This document shows positions 33,149-44,066 of a stretch of 64,000 nt of DNA, piece after piece. The position numbers and the translations under genes are program-made. The notes under the pieces are model-generated. The model was not told the DNA's origin and made no database searches. It saw only the letters and a list, made by a program, of their open reading frames with translations. The stretch spans positions 141,612,681-141,676,680 of the forward strand of contig CM067369.1 in the NCBI GenBank assembly GCA_034401795.1, given 5' to 3'. Numbering within the stretch: position 1 is the first letter of the stretch; each line of letters begins with the position of its first letter. The stretch is from Chaetoderma sp. LZ-2023a. Taxonomy: Eukaryota; Mollusca; Caudofoveata; Chaetodermatida; Chaetodermatidae.

Positions 33149-33337
33149 CACGTAATTATTTATCTATTATCAAACTGTGGTAAACACCATTTGCATTCAT
33201 TGCAAAATGAGATATATCCAATTGACCAATCAGTGGGAATAGCGTTTATCGCATTTTGGCAAAAAAATATAATACCTAACTACAATAACTTATGTGTTAT
33301 AGAACTGGCGTTTATCGAGTTTTGCATTTAAGCTCTA
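33149..33337 (+). repeat. F6 dispersed repeat, copy 2
   Basis: Second copy of the repeat at 10866-11063, in the same orientation; see that entry for the shared words. Confidence 0.75.
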
Positions 33338-33535
33338 AAAGCAGGAGTATGTGTTTAATCACATCCGTGTGCCGTGCTTTCAAGATCATAGTGAACTTTT
33401 GATTCAGTAGAAAGATTTTTTCCCCGCAAAGTTTCCTTCCGGGCATTACAAAGAACTCTTTGAAACTGCAAATAATGGAATGGGAAATATCTGCGTGAAT
33501 GAATTTATTTGAAACCATTGCTCCTAGTATGTATT

Positions 33536-33540
<5 letters not shown>

Positions 33541-33593
<53 letters not shown>

Positions 33594-33612
33594 CCTCCCT
33601 CCCTCCCTCCCT

Positions 33613-33663
<51 letters not shown>
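33541..33663. repeat. (CT)n / (CCCT)n microsatellite
   Basis: CT dinucleotides, then a CCCT block (about 33589-33620), then CT again. The Ser/Leu frames across it are composition effects. Confidence 0.95.
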
Positions 33664-33664
<1 letters not shown>

Positions 33665-34142
33665 TTTCATTCGCTGTCCTGTTTCTTTCCTTTGCATTAA
33701 TTATATAGCAGCTATTCGCCCAGACATCAGTGGTTTACTTTTTGTACGTTGTTGAATGTCATCATTCCTTTCAATTTCTCCTGTATAGACCTATATTCCC
33801 TGTATGTGCGCTAAATATGAACATCTCATCATACATAACACGCGCGACAAATTCGCTTTTGTCATCTAAGACCATCAATACTGTTAGATATGAGTCCGAA
33901 TCGATTCGAAGGTTTTATCCCTGTAGCATTCCCATATCAGAAACTACTAATTGGAAATATTCTGGTGAATGTTTAAAAACTGATTTTACTGAGAGCCGTA
34001 AGTTGTTTCTTTGGCTTCAAATTACTCAACAGATTATTCCTGCATATAGTAGTCCGTAAATTAAGACACTAGAGTTTCAAGGCCTTGCCGGTTGAAAAAG
34101 GTACCTGATATAATTATATTATTTACAACATAACCCATAGCT
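33664..34142. other. No supported gene
   Basis: A 109-codon plus-strand ORF (33730-34059) has no recognisable domain. GGAAATATTCTGGTGAATGT near 33953 and AATTACTCAACAGATTATTC near 34020 suggest it contains a decayed F1-type hairpin, so I do not call it. Confidence 0.4.
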
Positions 34143-34371
34143 CTTTAACCCTCAAATTTGTTCAAGAAAACTTAAATTTTCTCATAGAAAATTCCCATGT
34201 GCAGACCAAGAAAAGATTAGTTTTGAAAATTTACCACTGAAATGGCTGGTTCTGTTATCGAGCTAGTCATTCCAGTGCTAATTTTTCAAATATTGTTTTC
34301 TCTTCGTCTATAAATGTACATTTCGCGGGACCACTGTAGAAGCTGTTTTGGCTGCCTTGATTGTTAGAGGG
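34143..34371 (+). mobile_element. F2 MITE
   Basis: TTTAACCCTCAAATTTGTTC at the left, centre ATGGCTGGTTCTGTTATCGA, and right end GATTGTTAGAGGG followed by TTAA at 34372-34375. The arms are moderately diverged. Confidence 0.75.
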
Positions 34372-34375
34372 TTAA

Positions 34376-34858
34376 TCTCGAATTCGGATTATCGCGTTCC
34401 TAGTGTTAAAGAGTAGTAACTTAACGCAGGCAGTCGCTTACAACAACTTATATGCTATGGTCATTTGCTATGGTCAATTTTAGCTTTTGTGGTAAAATAA
34501 TGATATTTCCATAAGTCGGTTGGTCTTAATCCGGGTATACACCAACCGATTACCCCCGACCAGACCAAGCTGTCCGCTGTCCGCAGTAGGTCAGAAGACA
34601 CGCATTCAGCAGGGGTGTTCTGCCAACTGAAGTTCATACACCAACCAACCATGTCGTTAGTTGGTAGTAAGGCATGCTTCTAGTGACAAACTATGAACCA
34701 CACGCCTCCTAGCGAGAAATGTGCCATCTTGATATACTCGTTGTTGCCATGTGACAAAATGTAAATCACTGATTAGCTGCATGAAGAGTGATGATTTAAT
34801 TGATCAGACTCAAGTCTAGGGCGATCATCAGAACAGGACAGTCGAGCGGATTTTGGTA
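34376..34858. other. No gene; possible small transposon ends
   Basis: GGGTATACACCAACCGATTA (about 34534) and TCATACACCAACCAACC (about 34635) resemble the ATACACCACCAGAT words flanking the Harbinger-like segment. No complete element could be delimited. Confidence 0.35.
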
Positions 34859-35780
34859 GGCCATACACCACCAGATCATCCCTAACCCCACCGACTCCCG
34901 ATTCATTTCTTAACGCCAATCTGCAGTCGGTCTAATGTCCACCTCAAATGGCACAATTTCTCTACGATTGCGCAAGACACTGTACGATACTACAAGATAT
35001 CTTGCGACATCGAACCGTGTGAGAATACCTACTATACGATATGACAAGATTTCTTGGAATCAGATCGTATCGTATGGAATCTTGGTGGTTCGTAGAATTT
35101 TGGACATGTTTAAAATTTCATCATCGTTCGACGTCGTAGCACGAAGAATCATAGGAAATCGTGAAGAATCGTAGGAAATCCCACTGTGTGAGACCAATTC
35201 TAGCAAATAGTACGAGAATCGTATATCTCCAGGGGCACTGCGCATGCGCAAACAGACTTCATATTTCCATATGGCGTTCACGTAATCTAAGGAAAACGAT
35301 GATCTCCTGATCCAACAGTGGAGGGAGAGAGAAGACCTCGTAACCTGACTTTGAGCTCTTGCATCAATGTTTCATAAGCACCATATTGTTGTCTACGCAA
35401 CAACCACAGTTGTACCCACCTACATGGTTTCATGTCAGCCGCATGCGTCTTACAATAATTATTGCAATAGCCATGCGTACAGCGGAGCAAAATTTTGTTT
35501 TGTGCAACAGTATCCGAAGCAGAAGCATCCATAGCAAGATCCATGCGGAAAATGTTTGAAATTTCATGTTTTCCCGCCAGAAATGTTAAATCGTACGGGA
35601 TCGCAACGTGTGTGGTTGACATTGTAGAGATGTTCTGCGATACAATACGACAAGATTACTTCAAACCCTTGGACAGTAGGCCTATCGTGTCCTATCGCAT
35701 GGTAGGTAATTTTATCGTATCGTATATCGCGTCGTACCGCGTGGGGCAGGATTAAGGCTATACACCACCAGATTAACACC
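34859..35780 (-). mobile_element. PIF/Harbinger-like element remnant
   Basis: Bounded by the direct words GGCCATACACCACCAGATCA (34859) and GGCTATACACCACCAGATTA (35757). The interior is rich in TACGATA- and AATCGTA-type words near both sides and encloses the transposase N-terminal remnant at 35287-35622. True termini and target duplication are not resolved, so the extent is approximate. Confidence 0.35.
35287..35622 (-). pseudogene. PIF/Harbinger transposase N-terminal remnant
   Basis: A 111-codon minus-strand frame. Residues 31-50 read MDASASDTVAQNKILLRCTH, a plausible N-terminus. Residues 68-90 contain CRWVQLWLLRRQQYGAYETL followed by MQEL. The arrangement W-V-x-x-W-L-L-R-R, G-x-Y, L-x-x-EL is typical of the region just before the DDE domain in animal PIF/Harbinger transposases. 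After it the frame diverges and stops, and no DDE residues follow, so this is a 5' fragment of an internally deleted element. The first 30 residues may be upstream sequence rather than protein. The family call rests on this one motif block. Confidence 0.45.
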
Positions 35781-35797
35781 AACTGGTCGGCTAATGG

Positions 35798-36142
35798 CCC
35801 TTTCCAGTTTTAGCTATGCCCCGCCCATCACTAGCTAAGCTAAACCCACACCTTGCTCATGTTGGGATCGATCGATCCCTGAAATCCCTAACAATCAATT
35901 TCCAGAAAACTATACAGGTAAGATGTTAAATATTTTGAAACTAATTTGACTGGGCCCTGTTGCTGCCATAGCGTCCAGTCAAATTAGTTTCAAAATATTC
36001 AACAACATGTTCATTAAATGGTAAAGACATGCGTGAAAGACGGACTATATCGAGTTATTCATGACGTCATGATTATAACGTCATCATGCACGTCTCTTAG
36101 TTAATTATAACGTCATATGACGCCAGATGATCGATGGATAAA
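35798..36142 (+). mobile_element. F1 MITE
   Basis: GGCCCTTTCCAGTTTTAGCT, ATGCCCCGCCCATCACTAGC, GGGATCGATCGATCCCTGA, AAAACTATACAGGTAAGA, then the hairpin (about 35924-36003) shortened at its top. Then ATGACGTCATGATTATAACG, ending GATCGATGGATAAAC. Confidence 0.8.
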
Positions 36143-36310
36143 CTTCTCGGCCAATTCATGAATCCATATCCTCACTCAATCATATGACGTGGAGGCTGAC
36201 GTCATAATCATGATATAGTCCGTCTTTGTTGTACGAATTGTATGCCTTTACCAGTATGTTGAATATTTTAAAACTATTTTGACTGGGCGTTGTTGCTGTA
36301 GGCAGCAATT
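36143..36310 (-). mobile_element. F1 MITE, 5' half, head-to-head with the previous copy
   Basis: CCAATTCATGAATCCATATC, CAATCATATGACGTGGAGG, GTACGAATTGTATGCCTTTA and GTTGAATATTTTAAAACTAT, then GGCGTTGTTGCTGTAGGCAG, after which F1 sequence stops. The two copies meet tail to tail around 36142. Confidence 0.65.
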
Positions 36311-36948
36311 GACTGAAACTTATTGTCTGACACGGCGACCAGTCCTCCTGGTTTTATACGAAAATGCTGATTTTCAACAGGCCTCCAGATTTCCGGGCAT
36401 CCTATCAAATATCCAGATTTCTTTTTCATCCACTTATCAAAAAGAAATTGTCCTCAATATTCTGATGCACTATGATAATAACAACAACCATATTTAGAGT
36501 TTATAAATAAATCCGTTGAATTATATCTATGGCCTTGCAATTTGTAAAAGACAAATTGTAGGCCTAATCTCTAAATTGATGATTTGTATGCATTTTTGCG
36601 TGCTCATATATGCAAACACTGGAAGAGACAAGTCGCGCGCTTTATCTGGAACGGCCCAACCGCGCTCTTCCGCCCTCATCTAAACTTATTTTCCGGACAA
36701 AAAACAGCATGGCATGCTGGTCGTCCCGTATTGAGCAGTAGCCTAGATTTATAGACCTACAACCACAACCAGGCCTATTTCTAGTGGTGAAAGTAATCTC
36801 ATTTCAAACCACTTTGTTCGAAGATAAAATAAGCAGCCGCTGCATTCATTCCTATATTGATATATCATTTTCAACTTTTTCACAATAATTTCTTCGGGAC
36901 ATTACAAAGAGCCAGAGAGCTCTGGTAATTATTGTTTAGAGCCTTCCC
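36311..36948. other. No recognisable feature
   Basis: Nothing beyond short ORFs. Confidence 0.4.
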
Positions 36949-37045
36949 TGATAACGCGACTTACTGAGCCGATGCCGAGCCAATACCGTGTTGATACTGA
37001 ATGTATCGGCCTGCTATCGGCCCAGTAAGCTGTGTTATCTGGGTT
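36949..37045. mobile_element. F4 hairpin MITE, copy 2
   Basis: AACGCGACTTACTGAGCCGA, TGCCGAGCCAATACCGTG, then ATCGGCCTGCTATCGGCCCA, GTAAGCTGTGTTATCTGGG. The inverted arms match the copy at 60452-60548 closely. Confidence 0.65.
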
Positions 37046-37226
37046 TCCAATAATGATTTTTTTTGTCACGTCCCATATCGGTACGACATACAACATTCGC
37101 TTCGTCTATAGACTTATATTGATGTACATCATTTAAAATACAATTTTTGGAACCATTCATGTGTGTCTTTATGGCGATTGAATGGCTCACATATAAGACA
37201 ACATATTGATGCTGACAACTCTCTCA

Positions 37227-37345
37227 GGAGTGTCGATTTGGTATAGCAGTTAGCGCTCCGAGGCGGTCAACCAGAGAACCGGTTCGTGCCTGAGTGGTGG
37301 ATTAACGTATCACGTCGTCGTTGGAAACAAGGGCAATTTCCTTCA
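37227..37345 (+). mobile_element. tRNA-derived SINE head
   Basis: TGGTATAGCAG at 37239-37249 fits the RNA polymerase III A-box consensus at every position. GGTTCGTGCCT at 37281-37291 fits the B box with one or two changes. The 31-bp spacing is that of a tRNA gene. The surrounding sequence (TTAGCGCTCCGAGGCGGTCA) does not fold as a full functional tRNA, so a SINE or tRNA pseudogene is more likely. The 3' limit is unknown. Confidence 0.55.
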
Positions 37346-38169
37346 CGACATGCCTCTCCACCCAGGAGTATATATGTGTAACAGTGTAAAAACTGGGGAA
37401 GCTAGCCGTACTGGTATAAGAGCCTGAAAATAAGACCAGTAAAAATATAACTTGAATGGTACCTAAAGCCTCGTTAGAGGCCAATCAGACCAATAACTCC
37501 CTGACATCTCTCTAAGATTTGTTTTAAATAAATGGAAGCACAATAAGACATGAGTCTTATAATCATGTTTCCCATACACGTACAACTATTTTCCAATAAA
37601 TAAATCAAAATGGCGGATGATGAAAAAAATTTTATAGTAGGAACTAAGATAACTAATTAATAGATTAATAGAGGGATCCATTTCCAGCTAATGCCACACC
37701 CATATCTGTGTGCTCGGGCAACGGGAGGGACTAGCCAACCCGGAACCATTAGCCGACCCCTATGGCTGGCTATACCCTCAGTACGCATCACGGCAAGAAT
37801 GTCTAAGAAACGATTTTCTCCCTCTGCTCATGCGCCAGATCACTGGAAGTAGCCCCGTAATATTTTTCTTCATATAATGAGATACGAGATCGATGACTGG
37901 GTGAACATTTTGTTTCTTCATAATACATTATCTTTGCACGGTTTCTTCCATCGTAGTAATAATACCAGGTCAAGACGAAGATAAAGCCGCTTATAGAAAC
38001 ATGAATTCCTAAACATCCTCAAAGAAAAATAACATCAACATTGAACCAGCTGCTACAGCTGAGACCTTTACACCCGAAAATACAAATACCGATTGGCTTG
38101 GGAATTCCTAAGAAAGCCAGCCATTCGCTGAAAGATAATGAGATGCAGAGCAGAGAGAATAAAAGCTGA
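37346..38169. other. No recognisable feature
   Basis: Possibly the SINE body at its start; the rest holds nothing identifiable. TCAAAATGGCGGATGATG near 37606 is a YY1-type word. Confidence 0.4.
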
Positions 38170-38418
38170 TCACTCTTTGATCTCAGGACCAAGCCGCTGA
38201 AAGGTTGTTCTGTCCCTGTTTCTCCAATGACCACAGTCGACGGTATACGACCCACTTTCCTGTTCTGTAATGATGGGAAGATTGTGCTGCGGGACTGCCC
38301 AGGGTTCAACCACTTGCCGTGGGTCGTCATCTACACAGGAAGTGGGGCAACCTTGTATTTTGAAAGTGCCACTCAGCAAAAGCAGCACAATTAACAACTT
38401 AAATTTCTCTGCCTCCAT
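38170..38418 (-). CDS. Candidate first exon of a secreted LRR protein
   Basis: I start at the ATG at 38418, not the upstream ATG at 38655, because the protein then opens with a signal-peptide pattern: charged MEAEKFK, a hydrophobic stretch LLIVLLLLSG, and a likely cleavage site near residue 23 (FKIQG). The mature part begins CPTSCVDDDPRQV and continues to SYTVDCGHWRNRD, ending with RLGPEIKE. The order CP-x-x-C, then VDC, then P-x-I-K-E resembles an LRR N-terminal cap running into a first repeat, though the cap is longer than usual. A stop follows residue 82. A possible splice donor (AAAGA-GTGATC) sits just before the stop, so this may be exon 1 of a spliced gene. No downstream LRR exon is visible, so it could equally be a gene fragment. 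Confidence 0.35.
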   Translation of the reverse strand: MEAEKFKLLIVLLLLSGTFKIQGCPTSCVDDDPRQVVEPWAVPQHNLPIITEQESGSYTVDCGHWRNRDRTTFQRLGPEIKE

Positions 38419-41146
38419 TAAATTAGCTCTGAAATCCTCGCAGATCTGAGACCTCCACACCATCTTCTGACTCGGGAAAGAAGGAGACCTGCCTACACAC
38501 CAGCTGCACTGCTGATTTCTTCTCACAAAGGCCTTGCCTGAAACACCTCGACCACACTCCGCCTGCCATGAAGAAAAACTTGACAAACGCCACTCAATAC
38601 CAGCCTCCGAGCGAGGTCGACTTCCACCGCTTATGGCCTTCATTGTAAGGAACATTCTTCCACTTGTTTTTTAATTCTAAAAGGAAAGAAAGACTTTCTG
38701 CTGCTACATAAAGTGACCACTCCAGTGTATTCTATTCTAACTGTGCCGTTCGCTAGATTTGGCCACATTGCGAGATGGATTAACTCTTTCCACACCGCCT
38801 CTTCATGACCACTTATTATGTGAGGAACCCGTTGAACCTTCACCCATTCCAGCAATTCCGGACGCCCAGCTTATTGTGATCTCTGGCCATCGACGATTAA
38901 ACCACAGCATGAGAGTGTGCCTTGGGAATATACCTCCCAAGGCTGGTTGAAAGCCGACAATGCCTGCAATGGCAAAACCTAGACCCTGTCTTTGTGGGAC
39001 TGTTTTCTACAGTATATGTAACTTTTTCTGCAGTGCTTAAGAATTGAACTGTGCATGATTCAGATCTTAAATACACACACTAATACAGTTCTTATTTTAC
39101 CTCACTTACACAATCTTCAGAGATACAGCCTTTAAGTGCCCTTTTTGATTGATTCTCCACCGCTTCCGAGCAGCCATTTTGCCTTAAGGAACATCCTGAT
39201 AGGAGATCGTCCATCTTAGCCTTAAATTTCGGATGACAATATAGCACCCTGTACAACGTGACGACAAATTGTTAGTGATGTAATGGTGTCGCCTCCACTG
39301 GTTATTCTTACCAATGAGGACATCCACCAATTTCCGCAACTATTTTGAGTGGGCGACGTCATGTGCGCTTAGCTCAGAAATATTCCCCTGCCCTTCTTTT
39401 TTGCTCAGTAGGTCCCGCGCAGTTCACCTAGACTACTCCTAACTAGTGATAATCATCACAAGCGGCCTAGCCTCCACTCTCTTATGGTTAGCGCCTCCTT
39501 AACCAAAACTCCCACAATCGATGCATGCCTTCAATCTGCGCTGTCTCTGCCCCTAAGAGTAGGATACACCAATAGAAAAGCTTAGTTCCTCGGTCTGCCG
39601 TACCTTTCATCTCACCTTAGCCCGCTCGACGATAGTCACCCATCAGTGAGCACCGTAGCAAATGGTTTGAACATTGCAATACTGTATCGAGCCACGCAAG
39701 ACCACTATCCATGATCACCCTCGCACCAGGCCTTGAATAGCCCCTCGCCTTTTGCCTTCTACCACTCAAATGGTCTTCTGATCCGTACTTACGTTTTGTA
39801 AGGAAAGTTTGTAGCTCTAAGAGCTTCCACCAGCCACTATGATGCCCTGAGCGCATCTCCCTTACTGAGTGAAGAACCCAGTGGCGTTACTATCCCTCCC
39901 CTGCCTGGGCAAACATAGGCTTAGTTAAGCGACCCTGTAGTTAACACCAGTTCTTGTGACCAAACCAGATAACCACCGTGTCTCTGAAATCCCTTCCAAG
40001 TTCGACGCATCTCCTCACATGAGCCTGCCGTGCATCTGCAACCTGGGAAGAGCATCCCTTGGACCATGTCAAATGTTTTTTGACATCGCTCATGGCGATC
40101 TAATAGCCATGAGCCAAAGATTGACTTGACCCTGCAAGGGAAGAGGTTCTCGCATAACCTAACTGATCACATCCTTTTGGACGCACGCGGCCATAGCCTG
40201 CAAAACACTCTAGTTAGTCTAAGCAACTGCCTCGTGCATGATCCCTTCTTAAAAACGTTAGAGTTAGGCACACACACGCCTTTGGACGCCCGCTGAGAAC
40301 TTCGGATCAACTAGGTGCCAATGACTAAAAACTCCACCCCACCACCCCACCCCCACATGTTCTTTAAGACATTAAAGTAGAACTCTCCTCCCATCCCACT
40401 TTAAACAGAGCCTTAGTAAACAGTTAGCTCTTAGCGCCAAACGACTTTCATGACCAACTAGCCTTAGATATACATTCAGACCGACAGGACGAATAGTGAC
40501 TGCTAGCGACTGACTGACTGCCTGGGATAGATAGGAAAAGTTTGCTGTCTCCTCTCCCCTTCCTCCTGCTTAGAACCCCCCCCCCCCACCCCACATCCCC
40601 CACACAGCCCACCCCCACACCCGGAGATACAGCCATAATTCCCCCAACCCGTTGCCAGCTGCCCGTGTCGTTCAGACCACCCCTGCAGGAAAGAACGTAC
40701 ACATCGACGCCACCCTCCTCCGCTTGGACTGAGGAGAAAGGGTAGAGTGGAGAAAAGCTAAGCTATGCTCGTGACCAACCTCGCCCCATGAAGATGACCA
40801 AGGTCAGCAGGTTCTCACTATGTCTCAAGATCCCTTCAGCGGACAACGAGGGGATGAAGCAACCATGCCGCAGCAGCCTAGCCGTGTACATGCGCATAGC
40901 CGTGTTGGAAATCTCTGGCCATATCTATGCATCTCCAAAGAGATGGCTGACCACTTCGGTCAGCAAATATTTGTGGATGGGCCCAAACCCCGCGTGAAGG
41001 AGTCCGCGCCGCAAGCCCCGAGTTCGGCACTACGGGCTGATGGATGCCCGGGAGGGCTGCCGAGTGAGGGGAGACCATCCCTCTTCAACGGAGTGGACTC
41101 CTCGCCACTCAACTGGTGCTTCTGCCTGAGGCCCGAAGTGATCATG

Positions 41147-41150
<4 letters not shown>
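38419..41150. other. Unassigned segment, few repeats
   Basis: This stretch lacks the MITEs found elsewhere. It has C-runs (about 40332-40352 and 40567-40623) and several ORFs of 60-85 codons on both strands. A 147-codon plus frame (40820-41263) runs through a GA tract and shows no domain. If the LRR exon is real, its promoter would lie above 38418, but I see no clear TATA box or initiator. Confidence 0.4.

Positions 41151-41204
<54 letters not shown>
41151..41204. repeat. (GA)n microsatellite
   Basis: Uninterrupted GA repeat of about 54 bp; the Arg/Glu frame across it is a composition effect. Confidence 0.95.
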
Positions 41205-41208
<4 letters not shown>

Positions 41209-41399
41209 GAATGCTTGCATGACACCTGACCTCCCCGTCCCCCCAGTTGCTGAGGGGTACTAGAACGGGACGGTGGCCGCCCGGCCACAGTCTGGCTAAG
41301 CTCCGGCCATCGCTTGTCTAAGATTTAATAGAGCCGAACACTGTGCAATGTCTTTAAATGGCCAAAGCATTGCAAATATATATGGCAATCAAGTAATAT

Positions 41400-42185
41400 A
41401 GCAATCCAGTTTCTCAGTCAAACATATGACGTAATAATCAACTACGTTACATATAGCTGACGTCATAATCAATTACGTCATAGATGGCGCAATATAGATC
41501 GTCATAAACGCGTAATAGTCCGACAAGTGTACGATTTGTATGTCTGTACTATTTAATAAACGTCCTGTTGAATATTTCGAAACAAATTTGACTGGGCGCT
41601 GTTGCGACCATAGGCAGAAACAGCACCCAGTCAAATTAGTTTCAAAATATTCAACAGCTAATGCCTAGCGCAGACGACCGTTTTTAAACTGATCCGTTTG
41701 CGTTAGAAAACACAAGAGGAGACGGATCCGCGTGCTGCTATCGATCCGTCAGTCCTGCGTTTATTATATTTTAGTAATTGTCTGTGACGGATCCGTATAA
41801 CAAATATATATTTTTTAAATCAGGTAGTCAAAACGGAGAAACGCAAACGGATCCCGCCGCACGCTGCCCGTTTCATAACCGTTTCATAACGATGACGCTG
41901 CGGTCGTCCGTTTAAAATCAAAATGGTTTGATATTCATTGCACTTAGAAGATTCGAAGGAAGCGGACACGCATTTACCCTCACACAGATGCGTTCGTCCG
42001 TATTGCGTCAGCGTTCACCCGTCTTGCGTTAAAAACGGTCGTTTGCGCCAGGCATTACCTGTATAGTTTTCTGGAAATTGTGATTCAGAGAGTACAGTTA
42101 TCGATTGGCACCCAACGCGGGCAAAGCCTGAGTGGAGCTTAGCTAGTGACGAGCGGGGGCATGGCACTATATCGCTAAGACCGGT
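41400..42185 (-). mobile_element. F1 MITE split by a 393-bp insert
   Basis: Left part: AGTTTCTCAGTCAAACATAT, GACGTAATAATCAACTACG, the hairpin (about 41566-41658, arms near-perfect) and TTCAACAGC. Right part after the insert: TTACCTGTATAGTTTTCTGG, CACCCAACGCGGGCAAAG, GTGGAGCTTAGCTAGTGA. Removing the insert restores the usual CAACAGCTTACCTGTATAG. Confidence 0.8.
41662..42054. mobile_element. 393-bp terminal-inverted-repeat element, TAA/TTA flanks
   Basis: The left end TGCCTAGCGCAGACGACCGT and the right end, read in complement, TGCCTGGCGCAAACGACCGT, both followed by TTTTTAA, give about 26-bp inverted repeats with two mismatches. The flanks are TAA (41659-41661) and TTA (42055-42057). A 3-bp TWA duplication would suit the PIF/Harbinger group, but the flanks are not identical, so this is inference. 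GGATCCG and ACGGATCC words recur inside. No ORF. Confidence 0.7.
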
Positions 42186-42272
42186 ATGACTGCGGGCTTA
42201 TACTAGCCGTTCTTTGGTATGGAATTTAAACAAAATAAGCAAAACCTACATAAATGGGATATAGTTTATTAA

Positions 42273-42504
42273 CCCTTTAACCCTCGACTTTGTTCAGGAA
42301 AATTTTAATTTTCTCATAGTAAATGTCCATTCCTAGACCAAGAGAAGACTATTCTTGACAATTTCCCGCTGAAATGACTAGCTCGGTTATCGAGTCAGTC
42401 ATTCCAACGCAAAATTTTCAAAAATAGTTTTTTCTTGGTCTGCAAATGGATATTTCTCAAGACCACTGCAGAAGCCAAGTTTGGCTGATATGACTGTTAA
42501 AGGG
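42273..42504 (+). mobile_element. F2 MITE
   Basis: TTAA at 42269-42272, then CCCTTTAACCCTCGACTTTG. Centre TAGCTCGGTTATCGAGTCAG, right arm TTTTTTCTTGGTCTGCAAAT, end GACTGTTAAAGGG. The right TTAA is changed to TTTTAA. Confidence 0.8.
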
Positions 42505-42677
42505 TTTTAAAACGATATGTTTAAGTGTAGGATTACTATATTTCGACGAATGTTGTATTTTCTGACAATCGCGAGAAATCGGATGAATTGGTTTCAATCA
42601 CATAAGTATCTAAGCATGTTTGAAAATAGATTTCAAATTGATTCAATGCAAATATTGGGTAGATGCGTAATGAATGA

Positions 42678-43050
42678 ATCCGTTTTACCTATGCCGCGCC
42701 CATTTCTAGCTAAGCTCCGCCCATGCTTTGCGCGTGATGGGATATAGTTATAGGCCAATACTTTGACTCCTCAATTCCCCGAATCCCAATGTTACTGTAA
42801 CTGTACAGTTAACCCGTGGAATATGTTGATACTAATTTGACTCGAGTTGATGCACCCAGTCAAATTAGTTTCAAAATATTCAACAGAATGCTTATTAAAT
42901 TGTACAGACATACACACAATGTGTACACTTGATGGACTATTAAGCGTTGATGACGGACTTAGATATACGTCATTCATTACGTATGTTGATTGCGACGTCA
43001 GCCTACATTTGACGTAATTTATTTTGACGTCATATACTTGAGTGACAGAT
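42678..43050 (+). mobile_element. F1 MITE with shortened hairpin
   Basis: GAATCCGTTTTACCTATGCC and the right end CAGATTGGATTC are inverted. Between them: CCATTTCTAGCTAAGCTCCG, a hairpin at about 42815-42887 with its top reduced to CGAGTTGATGCACC, AAATTGTACAGACATACACA, TGCGACGTCAGCC and TTGACGTCATATACTTGAG. Confidence 0.75.
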
Positions 43051-43191
43051 TGGATTCATCAATTTGATCGCCATCATTTTGTGTGCGGTAGTGTTTCCCT
43101 ATGCATGGCTAATTTCTTTAGCCCGTTAAATTAACATTAAAGACTAAAAAACTAAAAAAGGACAAACACATTACGGTATAAATAATATTCA

Positions 43192-43281
43192 GTTGAATAT
43201 TTTGAAATTAATTTGATTGGAATATTTTGTTGACTATGGCAGCAATAGGTTTCAATGAACTTGCTTTCAAAATATTCAACA
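43192..43281. mobile_element. F1 hairpin, isolated and diverged
   Basis: GTTGAATATTTTGAAATTAA, GATTGGAATATTTTGTTGAC, TATGGCAGCAATAGG, then GCTTTCAAAATATTCAACAG. The inner arms have lost pairing. Confidence 0.55.
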
Positions 43282-43751
43282 GCTTTTGTGTATATTTGTC
43301 TTGCAATTGAGATACTGGAATTGTAATGGTTAAGAGGTAATTTAGTCAGATTGCAGATTATATGCATGTATGTCGTTGTGACGGAATGCTAAACAAAAAG
43401 CGCGAGGTTTCAATATACTTATTATTCGCGCTGATGCAAAGCATAATCATAGCCAATTTTACTAATTTGATATTGAAGCAGAAAAGACAGCGAGTGCGCA
43501 AATGTACAATCAGTGTATGCAACCGGCATTATAGGTCTTTATGCCTGTGTAAGCGGATTGATCAATACGCTCTCGGGCAAATGATATTCAACGATATTTG
43601 CGGAAAGTGTCCGTGACCCAGAGCTTATATTTATAATCCGATTTCAGATTCTATGACATAAAACGCAATATTTTTCAAGTTGTAGGACGTTAAAAGAATA
43701 ATTAATTTTCTAGCTGTGGAATTATATAAAAATTGGATTCCCCATTATTCT
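43282..43751. other. No supported gene
   Basis: An 84-codon plus-strand ORF (43362-43616) is Lys/Arg/Cys-rich but matches nothing I recognise. Confidence 0.35.
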
Positions 43752-43930
43752 GAAGAAGAAGAAGAAGAAGAAGAAGAAGAAGAAGAAAACGAGTGACGTC
43801 ACATTGGTCTTTCTTGGAGAACCGCGTTTATATATATATATAAAGACCAATGTGACGTCACTCGCTACGACTCGTCTTCCTCTTCTTCTTCTTCTTCTTC
43901 TTCTTCTTCTTCTTCTTCTTCTTCTTCTTC
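43752..43930. repeat. GAA/TTC fold-back with 23-bp perfect arms
   Basis: (GAA)n at 43752-43787 and (TTC)n at 43874-43930 flank the arms at 43790-43812 and 43842-43864. The arms are exact complements containing GAGTGACGTCACATTGGTC, with a 29-bp loop ending in a TA run. The whole segment can form one long hairpin with a GAA/TTC base. It may be a small inverted-repeat transposon whose ends grew into microsatellites. Confidence 0.85.

Positions 43931-44066
<136 letters not shown>

Noticed and set aside
34859-35780. LTR retrotransposon bounded by direct repeats
   Set aside because: The repeated word is only about 20 bp, and no primer-binding site, polypurine tract, gag or pol was seen.
37227-37300. 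Functional tRNA gene
   Set aside because: A and B boxes fit, but the sequence between and around them does not form a convincing acceptor stem and anticodon arm; a SINE head is more likely.
40820-41263. 147-codon plus-strand ORF
   Set aside because: Runs through a GA microsatellite, has no recognised domain, and competing ORFs overlap it on both strands.
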